Translations under genes and position numbers: made by a program
From: Macrostomum hystrix
Taxonomy: Eukaryota; Platyhelminthes; Macrostomidae
Assembly: GCA_950097015.1 (NCBI GenBank)
Contig: CATNEN010000007.1
Location: 9,549,001 to 9,613,000 of the forward strand
DNA length: 64,000 nt
Direction of reading: 5' to 3'
Notes under the pieces: generated by a model
What the model was told of the DNA's origin: nothing
Seen by the model: the letters and a program-made list of their open reading frames with translations, nothing else
Database searches by the model: none
Part shown: positions 54,766 through 64,000 of the stretch, piece by piece
Numbering within the stretch: the first letter of the stretch is position 1
Layout of the letters: every line of letters begins with the position of its first letter

Positions 54766-56148
54766 TACCTTTTTGCAATCAATTTCGTAGTTTTTGCGTC
54801 CTATTTCGGCAGCGCATTCACATGGGCACTGTGGGCACAGTTCGAATGTTATTGCCATAGACAATTTCTCACTCGATCGCGTTCAGTGAGGGTTGGGATG
54901 AAAAATTTGTCTCCGAAAGCAGGCCTATAGTCGTCTCCGCAAGTCTGTTTCGGTGTTTTTACTTTCTGCTCCCGGCTAGAATGCCTCCAAGAGGACAATA
55001 CACGCGCGTCACGACATGGATCGACAGAGACTGATCGCAGCTTACGACTTCAATGCAGACTGGCGAGCGCTCGCTCGTGTGCTGGGCTTTGCGCGCCAAA
55101 CTGCGGCAAGCATTATCAAAGCCTACGCTGACCAGGGCAGAGCGGACCCTCTTGCAAAAGGCGGAGCAAAGAGGCGTCGCTTGAAAGATGATATGGTGAA
55201 TGCGATCACCGAATTCCTGGAAACCCAACCCGGCGCAATACTGGCGCAGATGAGGAACCACATCCTGCAGGGATTCCCCAATCTAGTGAATGTGTCACTG
55301 TCTGCCATCAGCCGCGCACTGGATGGAAGACTCATCACTCTCAAGCTCATGAGAGGGAATCCAGTGGATTGGAACACTCCCGTGACCAAGGAGGCCCGCC
55401 GCATGCATGCTGAGTGGATGCTGGCCGAAGGCGTCCATCGCCACACGATCTGGCTTGACGAGTTCGGTGTCAATCTGTGGACACTCCGCAGTCAGGGCTG
55501 GGCTCCACGAGGCCAGCGTGCCGTCTCGGTTTTGAATGGCCAGCGAGGGTAGAACCTAACCATCTACCTGGTCATCTCGCCTGTGTACGGCCTGATTCAC
55601 CTGACCACTATACAGGGAGGCTTCACCAACGCCCATTTCGCAGACTTTCTAACCGAATTGGACGTCCTGTTCGAGGAGGGGGAATTCGTGCTCAAGGTTG
55701 ATGGCGCTCGTGCGCACCTGAACGTGCCAGGATTGGGTGAAGGTCATGAGTGCCGGTTTCTGCCTCCGTATTCACCATTCCTGAATGCCGCTGAGCAGGC
55801 AGGCTCATGCCTGAAGGCAGCGCTGAAGCGTGCTCTCTCGTCGCCTGCGGTGCAGCGGGAGGCCGGCGATCAGACCGCTGCACAAGCAGCGGGCATCTCA
55901 CTGCAGCAACATCGACCCCGGCTGCTGCAACGCTTGGTGCGCATTGCAGCGCAGGACATTACACCGTTCAAGTGTCTGCAATGGGTGAACCACGGCCAGA
56001 CGTACGTGCTGCGTGCTGTAAGCTGCCGAAATAGGACGCAAAATGGCCGAATTTGAACGCAAAAGTTATGGCTTAGTTGTTTAGACTGCACACTAGCGCT
56101 CGCGCCGAAATTGAACGCAAAAACGACGAAATTGATTGCAAAAAGGTA
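54766..56148 (+). mobile_element. IS630/Tc1-type DNA transposon with 45-bp inverted repeats
   Basis: The element is 1383 bp, flanked by TA (54764-54765 and 56149-56150). Inverted repeats at 54766-54810 and 56104-56148 start TACCTTTTTGCAATCAATTT and differ at few bases. A second copy of the inner motif (GCTGCCGAAATAGGACGCAA, 56021-56040) repeats the left end in inverted orientation. The transposase runs in one frame 55016-56056 with a single in-frame TAG at 55550-55552. It has HTH (RALARVLGFARQTAASIIKA), TIWLDEFGVNLW (Asp 1), FVLKVDGARAHLN (Asp 2) and FLPPYSPFLNAAEQAG (Glu). One nonsense codon separates it from an open reading frame. Typical IS630 residues such as NPIEE have become NAAEQ. Confidence 0.88.
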
Positions 56149-56150
56149 TA

Positions 56151-57952
56151 GTACACTAGCGCCTACTGCAGGGACCTTAGGTCCACGAGGGGGAGACCGC
56201 GACCATCCCCATGCAGCCTGGCATTGGGACCGCCTTCAGCCATTCGGCACGGCGCCAGCGGGGGAGTGGCGATCGTGTCCTAACCACTTCTCTCTGCTAC
56301 TAAGATACGAGTAGTACGTAGCAGACTGAAACCTGTCCAGTCAAACGACCATGTCACCGAGGACAATCTTAATTACGTTCTCCGGCTCCGTGGCGGCAGT
56401 GAGCCCACATTGGCGCCAAGACAACGCCGTAGGCGCCCCAATGCGATCCCGCGCGCCTGATCATTGGCTGCTACAGTTACCACTCAAAACCACGCAATTT
56501 TGTAACCCTGCGCCTAGCCTACCTGCCGCCAATCAGCAATTTCGCCATCGAACGAGCCGCCAATCTTTTTGACAGCATCGCTAGACAAGCGCCGAACTGC
56601 CCGGCCTCCGCCACCGCCATGCATACGGCCCGCAGCTTCGAAACTGGCCCCAACATCCCACCAACCCAAGAGGAGGCGGACCGCTTCTATATCGACCGCT
56701 CCAGACAATTTAGGCGTTGCTGGCGCCTTGCCGCCCTCCAACTCCCCGTCTGCATTGAGCTCCAGTGCCTTCAGCAGGAACCACACCCCGGCCTAGCTCC
56801 ACGTGGCTGGACATGTCTGCCGACCATGCCACGTTTGACCGTGCCACGACAAACGTGCTCCGTCCGTCGTGACGCACCCTAGTATGGCCCTGGCCCTTCA
56901 ATGCCAGGCTACAGCACGGGATTTCTTCTTCTAGTGTCGTTGGTTTTCGAGTGCTAGTCAGAATTCTGTATAATTAGAATAAGTGTTGCCACAAACGTAT
57001 TGAATTAGACCTCCTCAAATTTGTACAAAAATGCCACAACTTTTCAATTTATTAATTATTAATATTCAATCACATCGATGCTATAGTTATGTTATTTTTA
57101 TTTTTTAAGTTTCAGGTTGCATCATTTCTAGGAAATTCCTTCACGACTTAACTTAGATACCCCCACGTGATATTGAACGAGCCTTTTGTAACTTACGCTT
57201 TCAAAGCAGAATCGAAACTTTCAGTTTATGAAATGTTTATCATATTTTATTTGCGCCTAGAATTCTGTATTTAAACTCATGACTGTAACCTTGCATTAAT
57301 AATTTCTACAGCATAATTCGCATTCTGCAGTCTACTGATTATTAAAGCTTAATGGACTAATGACACTCAAAGAGTAAAGACATATCATTATCAGTATATC
57401 ATATCAAATACCACTGAAAACAGGAAGCTGTGTGCTTACTTCGTTTCCATAATTATTCATGGCTCAAAAGCCATATTGTATCTCTGAATTTTGTTCCTAA
57501 GGCATATTTTTAATGCATGGTGGATGGGTGCATTTTTTAATGCACATTTCATATTACTTAAATATTGTAATCTGTATTTACAGTTTGTATAATTGTAAAT
57601 ATTTTCTTCAATTTAATAGTTATGGTCTAGTCTTATTTATTATTTTAAATTTTTTCTGGAAGTTTAAGCTGGGAAAATTGAATGAAATAAAATTCTGACA
57701 TGTACTGTAACTAGTTTTGTCATCATTGAAATCTAGCTTATTTGTTTGTCTGGTGCATAGGCCTTTTTGTTGATATTTATTAAACATACCCTAAGCTTCT
57801 TTTTTAATGAAAGGAACATAGTGTACAGTAGTGTCACTAGTGTGGTATAAAGAGTCTAAGTGAAGTTTTGTTTTTGCTATAGTTTTTATTGTATTTCAGT
57901 ATTTTTATTTTAAGACTTCAATAATAACTAAATAAAGTTCATTATTAACTTA
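56151..57952. other. Spacer between two DNA transposons
   Basis: GC-rich to 56900, then AT-rich. No gene or element is supported. Proline-rich short ORFs at 56351-56882 look like chance frames. Confidence 0.45.
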
Positions 57953-59624
57953 CAAGGGCTATCCCAAAAGTAAGTTTTGGTCAACAATAAAAGGTCAACA
58001 GTTTGAAGGAAAGTCTTTCAAAACTTTAACTATAGGCCTAGTGAAAACTGGTCATAGTTACTTCACAAATTTGCTGCCAAGGTCCATGGGTAACCAGTCG
58101 TTTTGGCCAAAAAAGCCATTTCAGCCTCAAAACTGATTTGGCCACAAACCAGTTCAGCCCCATACTTATTTAAACTCACAACATTCTTAATTACAGCAAA
58201 TTTTTAATTTATTTAAGAGTTGTTAATTTTATTTGATAGCAATGATAGAAAGCACAAATTGGACTTTTACAATTACAAACAATTATAAATACATGCTCAA
58301 AGTAGTTGCGCAGTATAAAAGAAAAAAATAAGAGGACTTGGTACACAGAATGGTAAAAACATGAATATTCTGTGCCAATGTGAATAGTTCAGTACTACCA
58401 ATGAGAGCATTTCACTTGCCATTATGTGTATTGCCTATGAGTTTGGCTGCAGAGTCCAAGAAGACATTTACTGCTGTGGAATTGAAGATGTATAAAGATG
58501 GCCTTTTGCTGAAATGGCAATGGCTAAAATGACCAGAATTTGGTCTATGCACTTTTGCCAGTGCTGTAGTCACAATTGAAAAGCAGCATTGCAGCCGCCG
58601 GCTGCCAGATGCTGCAAAGCTGATGAAGCATTGTTGTTTATCTGTTTCACATAAGTAAAGTATTGACCATGAAGACCATCTTTCATTTGAGGAAATGTTT
58701 CTTTAGCAAACAAGGCCACTTTTTCCTGGCCTCAGTTTTTCTTGCACTACCCATTGTTAATATTCTGCATTCACCTTAGTGCCAATTGGCACTGGCCAGT
58801 CCACCAGGACCCCATGGATATCAAAGAAGATGACATGCATCACCTTCAAGGAGCTCTGTTTCCCTTGAATCTTCTCAAACTCGTTGATCCCCTTGGAAGC
58901 CACTGTGCTGACTGGTGCTTGAGCTCAGGATCCCACTCATAGACCCATGTCTGATCTCCTGTCACAATTTTGCTGAGAAAGTTGCTTCCTTCTCAATTAA
59001 ACCATAAAAGGTTTTCTTGTACCAAGGTCACCCTGTCCTTCATTTGGTCCTCAATCAAGAGATGAGGCACCCACTTTGTGAAGATCTACTGCATGTCCAA
59101 CTGCTAAGTAAGAATGCAATGCACTATCCTGTGAGGAATGTCCAGGAGGTCCTCACCTCAATCTCATTGCATGTCAATCTGCTGTCCACAGTGACTCCAG
59201 CTTTGACATGCTTGGCATTCGCATCAGTAGTGGCTGTTCTTGGCCTTCCAGACTGCTCTTTGTCTTCCATCAACAGTTTGCCTCCTCCAACTTCACAGAC
59301 TCTTTTCCAAACCATTTGAATTGATGGAGCATTTTCTTTCAGAACTTGTCCAAGCTCTCCATCAATCTCTGATGTTGATTTGCTAACCAAAACTGAAAAC
59401 TTAATGATGTTTCTGAACAAATCGTGTGAACAAAGCCAAAGTGGCCATCTTTGCAAATGAAACTGTGTTTAACTTAATGCCCTGCAGCATGTGAGACTGC
59501 ATTGGCTTTCAAACTTGTGCTGCCTTTTGCCATAGACATATAGATCAGGAATGACAAACATTTGCCAACAATGTGCCTAAGAAAATGTATACTACAGTGA
59601 AACTTATTTTTAGGAAAGCCCTTG
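57953..59624 (-). mobile_element. mariner-family transposon relic
   Basis: The boundaries are inverted repeats beginning CAAGGGCTATCCCAAAAGTA (57953) and, on the other strand, CAAGGGCTTTCCTAAAAATA (59624), flanked by TA. Length is 1672 bp, more than the usual 1.3 kb, so it contains an insertion. The minus strand holds transposase fragments: the N-terminal domain 59456-59124 (EVGGGKLLMEDKEQSGRPRT, LTCNEIE), then IVTGDQTWVYEWDPELKHQS (Asp 1) and, frame-shifted, VIFFDIHGVLVDWPVPIGTK (Asp 2). Several stops and shifts make it dead. The third Asp block is barely recognisable (NNASSAL). Confidence 0.85.
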
Positions 59625-60940
59625 TAATATAAAATTTACTAAAACAAAAACAAAACGGCAAAAAACTGATTAACTATACTGAAGTCTACACAAATAACTT
59701 TGAGTCTATACCTATTCTGATTTTTACATTGCAATCCTAATATGTCAGAACCCATGTTCAATTTAGCCAGCTATATATTGATTTATCTATAACTTTATAT
59801 CTAGTATATAAAACATTTTTCAAAGGCTAAGCTCAATGTTCTCACTATATTTAAATGAATTGCTCATATTCTTAGTTTTGAAGGGAATATATTTTTTACT
59901 TATAGTTTGGATACCTAATTTTTCTTTAATATAAGTAGTTACTTATTGTAGTGACAGTGGTTGGTTTGAGATCCCTGGCCCACAGCCCTATTAAGTAAAA
60001 TATGATCAATCATTGAACCAGGCATTAGGACTCTGTTGCAGTCAGGGACTGGTGGCATTAGGACGCTCACACAGTACTTCTAAGATTATTACAGTACTCT
60101 GTGCGGGCCTGGCACTCTGAAAGGACAGACACGAATACAGCGCTTACCAGTCAGGATGCACAATATGATAACAGGATGACACTGAATATATTTTTTGTCA
60201 ATGTTTGCACTTCAATAAACAATATGCTCGTAATCACTAGTCAATAAACACTTTGCATACAAGGAATTGAGCCTTCGCCATAAGAGACCGTCTTTACGGC
60301 ACGATCTTTTAAAGTTTGCGAGGGGGGCGAGTGGTACCCTTGGCCTGGGCAGAAAACAATACCATTAGGGCCGACAAGGGGGCAGACAGGGGTGGAGCAC
60401 AAACAAAGCCTGCAGCGCGCTGGGGGGGTAGGGTTGTACATGCTGGACAGGTGGACAGGCAAAGCTACGCAGAGCTGATTGGCGTGAGGACAAAGCCACG
60501 CAGGGCTGGGGTAGGATAGACACACAATGCCCGTGCCCAGCCAATCAGATGGCGGCACCAGGCACTCCAAGCCAGGATGGGGGTGCATGAGGAAGGCCTA
60601 ACAAAAACCACACAAACCAGCCTAACACAAAGGCCGTGAACTGCCGGCCAGAGACACCGGCACCACATTATATATGATAAGTCATAACAATATACTAGAA
60701 ATCTACTAGTTTAATTTTTTTCTGTAGCTGGTAAAAAAGTGGGCAATTGACAAACTTTTTATTCAACTTTAAAAGTTAAATATTGGAACAATTATTTTTT
60801 ATTACATTAAAAATACAAAGAAGTAGCTAGATATTAAATTCTTTATCCCTAACCTTTTAGCTTACCCGTTTATATTTCAATCCAGAAACACTCAACTAAA
60901 TAATGAGATGACTGAAATTTTAAATTTCAACTTGGAATAC
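59625..60940. other. Spacer with a GC-rich patch
   Basis: 60280-60670 is GC-rich within AT-rich flanks and contains degenerate short repeats. No coding signal or element ends were recognised. Confidence 0.4.
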
Positions 60941-60944
60941 TGAG

Positions 60945-61405
60945 GACAGTAGAGCAAGGACTGAAATCTGTCTCCTGTGAACACTGAGGACAGTAGAGCA
61001 TGGACTGAAATCTGTCAACTGGGAACACTGAGGACAGTAGAGCATGGACTGAAATCTGTCAACTGGGAACACTGAGGACAGTAGAGCATGGACTGAAATC
61101 TGTCAACTGGGAACACTGAGGACAGTAGAGCAAGGACTGAAATCTGTCTCCTGGGAACACTGAGGACAGTAGAGCATGGACTGAAATCTGTCTCCTGGGA
61201 ACACTGAGGACAATAGAGCAAGGACTGAAATCTGTCTCCTGGGAACACTGAGGACAGTAGAACAAGGACTGAAATCTGTCTCCTGGGAACACTGAGGACA
61301 ATAGAGCAAGGACTGAAATCTGTCTCCTGGGAACACTGAGGACAGTAGAGCATGGACTGAAATCTGTCTCCTGGGAACACTGAGGACAGTAGAGCATGGA
61401 CTGAA
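60945..61405. repeat. 44-bp minisatellite
   Basis: About ten copies of a 44-bp unit (GAACACTGAGGACAGTAGAG, C(A/T)GGACTGAAATCTGTC, then TCCTGG or AACTGG). Minus-strand ORFs across it only translate the repeat. Some 450 bp downstream lies a possible first coding exon (61862). Confidence 0.95.
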
Positions 61406-61825
61406 ATATGGCAACTCAAACTTAAGGACTTTTCGTGACCAAGTTCTGCACCTTATGAGACAAATGAAATCTGATGAAATTTATAGTTTTTTTATGTAAG
61501 CCAATTTAGTAAGACTTGCCTTATGGTACAGGCGCTCTTAGCATTTTTTGTTCGATTCACTGCTCTGCCCTATTGAAGCATCAGCATTAGCACTGTGGCA
61601 TTGAAGTCTATAGGCACTAAGCATGTTGGTGTAAGCATGCATGCCACTGCATTGGCTCAGACAGGCTTCTAGTTTCACCTCGCTAATAAACAGTTTCTAA
61701 ATATTGTACATAACTTTTACTCGTATGTCACCTTGTGTTTGAGGCTGTTGTCTACTAATTTATTAGCCTGTTAGAAATGTATATTACTGTATTGCATTCA
61801 ATCATTATCCTTTCTCCCATTCCAG

Positions 61826-61886
61826 CCTGCTTTTGTAACCCAACTAACTAGAGAAACAATAATGTCTGGCGATTCGAATAAAAAAG
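61826..61886 (+). CDS. Possible first coding exon of a gene extending to the right
   Basis: CATTCCAG at 61818-61825 looks like an acceptor. It is followed by an A-rich leader, ATG at 61862 (MSGDSNKK) and a donor AAAAAG|GTGAGC. The next exon could not be identified within the window, so the call rests only on splice signals and initiation context. Confidence 0.3.
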
Positions 61887-62844
61887 GTGAGCACCTAACT
61901 GCATTTGTCTACTTTCAGTAGCACTAGCGGCAGATTTGCCAGTATTTTACAGAATGTGAGACCCGCACCTTAGTTTAAGATAATCTTGCATCGTTGATTT
62001 TCCATGTGCTTTTGAGCAAAGCCTTTAATAGATTCCTGTGTTCCTGCCTCACGCATCTTGATTGCAGTCTTTGTCGCACCCGCATCCTCGAGCGCCCCAA
62101 CAGCTTCCTGCTCCCCGCTTTCCCGAGGATCCATTATTGGCTTTCAAAGTCTTTGTGTGTGGCAGCCTGCCTTAGCGTTGCCCCCAGTCATGAATTTAAG
62201 CCAGTTCCCTCTGCAATACACCCTGACTTCCTGCCGGTATCTTGAAGCTCTCCCTGCCTGCCTCCGGCTTCCCTGCTCAGTTTTCCCTGATTTGCCCATC
62301 TCCGGCACCCCGGGGCTCGGGTTGTCAGCCGCCGCACCAACCCGGCCTGGGCGAGCCGCATGCGGGTCACGGAATGCCTGCGGCTGGCCGCTGAAGCCGC
62401 ACTGCTTGCTTTGAAGCTGCTGGGGCTGACGGGCTAGAAACCCAAGCTCAGCGCCGGCTAGTAAAGCCTGGAGTAGAGGCGACGTGTAAGCTGAGACGGC
62501 TCAACTTCATCTTTTGCGAGCTGTCGCGCTCGCTTGTTTTTGGGTGTGCTCATAGATTTCCAGTGAGCAGAACAATCAATGAAATTTGTTGGAAATATCT
62601 CGAATTTCAAGTCGCATGTTTTTCGTCTTTCTAATGACTTTTTGTTCTGCCAAGTCCTCGTGACGTCTCGTTATTACTAGTAGCTAAGTTACTCCGTTAG
62701 TTTAAAAGTAACGATGAGAGTAATATTGCGTTACATGATTAAAGATCGATCAAGAGTGGACTATAAACCTATCATGACTTTTCCGTTAGATTAGAACTAA
62801 CAATTAGCAGAACATTGTCTTTGATGCCAAGATTAGCACCGAGG

Positions 62845-63095
62845 AGGTGAATGGCAGAGCGGTTAACGCGTTTGCCTCTGGCAACAATGTCCCTGAACTC
62901 GATTCCGCGGTGCGGAGACAAGGCTTGGGGGCTTGTTACAGCCGGGTAGATTTAGATTTAGACACGCAAATTAAGATTTGTGTGTGTGTGTGTGTGTGTC
63001 TTGAGTGTGTGCCTGTGTAAGGTATCTCTGTGTGTGTGTGTGTGCTTTGGAGTCAGCGATATGGGCAGAATTGCGTGCAGCCCCTCCTGCAATTA
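62845..63095 (+). mobile_element. tRNA-headed SINE, family A, copy 5
   Basis: The head AATGGCAGAGCGGTTAACGC and GAACTCGATTCCGCGGTGCG is followed by ACAAGGCTTGGGGGCTTG, expanded GT dinucleotide runs (62980-63050) and GTCAGCGATATGGGCAGAAT. The central part differs from copy 3, so it is a variant or partly deleted copy. Confidence 0.72.
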
Positions 63096-64000
63096 TTTTT
63101 TTAGAATTCAGAATAGCGCCAAGAAATGAAAGTTATTAAATTTGATGAAAATTAGCGAATAACGGAATTTAGGGCTCTAAACAGAAAGCTGCGAATGTTC
63201 CTTTGATTATGTTTTGAATTGACACCAAGCAACTTGTTAGTTGATTAGCTGAAAACAAGGAGGGTGCAACAAAGAGTTATTATTAATTAGCGCTATTAGG
63301 ATTCTGCTGTCTGACATCGTCTGTTAGGCGATGGTGTGCTCAGCAGTTTTCTGTGGAGTTCTCTCAGTAAAGCTGAATGTGTCCCGGATTTCAGGGCTAA
63401 ACTGGGATTTGCTGCGCCAGATTCATTCGCTATTAAACTGCGAAATCAGTTCTATTCTCCACCGGGCTGGGGTTTGTCATTGAGCTGTCTTGCCGCACTA
63501 AATCCCCTTAACATTGAGCTGCTCCCCTTCTCCCTACCCAAATCCCTCTCACGGGTCGCGGCGCGCGCAAAATACTCCGAAGTTTCTTTTATGCAGCTTT
63601 GTGGTCCGTGCTTAGTAGGGCCAGGAACACCGACCCACGGCCCCGGCTCAATACCTTGCTGCGCTGCCTTCCTGCTCAAGCTGCCCCAGTCTCCACAGCC
63701 CCCCCCCAGTGATGGCGCGTTTCCTGGCAAATCTGGGACTACAAGAGCCCGACTTCCTGCGCGGAAATTGCTAATAAATGTCAGCATGCAAATTAGGGAA
63801 CTCGGCGACTGCCCCGCCGGCCGCCCCCGCCGTCCGCCCCGCACTGCACCGACACGCACACCCCGCAGCCGCCAGCTCCTCCGGGCCAGTCGACCGCGTA
63901 GGGATTAAGATAAATGGGACGGGTCGGTGTTAGAAGGTGGCTCTTTGTCACCCAGCCCGGCTCAAGATGGATTGTGTTTGGTGAGGAAATTCAACTCGCG
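63096..64000. other. Right-end spacer
   Basis: No supported gene. The ORF at 63336-63908 is Pro/Arg-rich without recognisable domains. Confidence 0.4.

Noticed and set aside
56351-56882. Overlapping short Pro/Ala-rich ORFs on both strands
   Set aside because: No conserved motif. They overlap in several frames in a GC-rich patch.
63336-63908. 190-residue plus-strand ORF at the right end
   Set aside because: Pro/Arg/Ser-rich without a recognisable domain, and open in GC-rich DNA.

Overview
The window is eukaryotic nuclear DNA from an invertebrate animal. Genes are split by GT-AG introns, GC-rich exons lie in AT-rich spacers, and transposons and private minisatellites are dense. The gene set is a DOCK-D exchange factor, globin X, a prostanoid-type GPCR, an Rh ammonium transporter, ANP32, PTRH2, a PAN-fibrinogen lectin-like protein and a RIIa-type protein. 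With a MetaSINE-like SINE this fits a marine lophotrochozoan-type animal, possibly a free-living flatworm. The phylum cannot be fixed from the sequence alone.

Layout. 1-5.1 kb: last four coding exons of a DOCK9/10/11-like gene (+), every intron holding a different tandem repeat. 7.2-11 kb: two nested non-LTR retrotransposon copies, the larger ending in an 0.8 kb CAA/CAG-rich tail. 11.7-12.2 kb: a small secreted six-cysteine protein (+). 14.3-16.8 kb: globin X (-) with both ancestral globin introns, each holding a minisatellite. 17.7-20.5 kb: an unrecognised four-exon gene (-) whose second intron starts with eleven 66-bp repeats that each carry the splice donor in frame. 21.3-23.0 kb: a P-type DNA transposon with 8-bp target duplication. 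23.5-24.0 kb: a hAT-type non-autonomous element. 24.9-25.8 kb: a single-exon secreted protein (-). 26.8-28.2 kb: a Tc1-like transposon beside a palindromic foldback element. 30.2-31.1 kb: a RIIa-like gene (+). 33-35.5 kb: a prostanoid-type GPCR (-). 39.9-40.5 kb: PTRH2 (-). 41.8-44.7 kb: ANP32 (-), with a PAN-fibrinogen gene nested in its intron on the opposite strand. 48.9-49.2 kb: a MetaSINE-like element. 51.5-53.4 kb: an Rh-type ammonium transporter (+). 54.8-56.1 kb: an IS630/Tc1-type transposon. 58-59.6 kb: a mariner relic (-). 61-61.4 kb: a 44-bp minisatellite. A second, tRNA-headed SINE family recurs at about 7.0, 13.6, 20.9 and 63 kb, with weaker relics near 17 and 28.7 kb.

The host genes have unrelated functions and form no pathway or operon. 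Two features stand out. Almost every intron has its own minisatellite, and several of these copy the neighbouring splice junction. At least five DNA-transposon families or remnants also lie within about 38 kb. The strongest candidate for a new phenomenon is the 66-bp repeat at 18525-19250, an in-frame array of splice donors that could add multiples of 22 residues to the protein.
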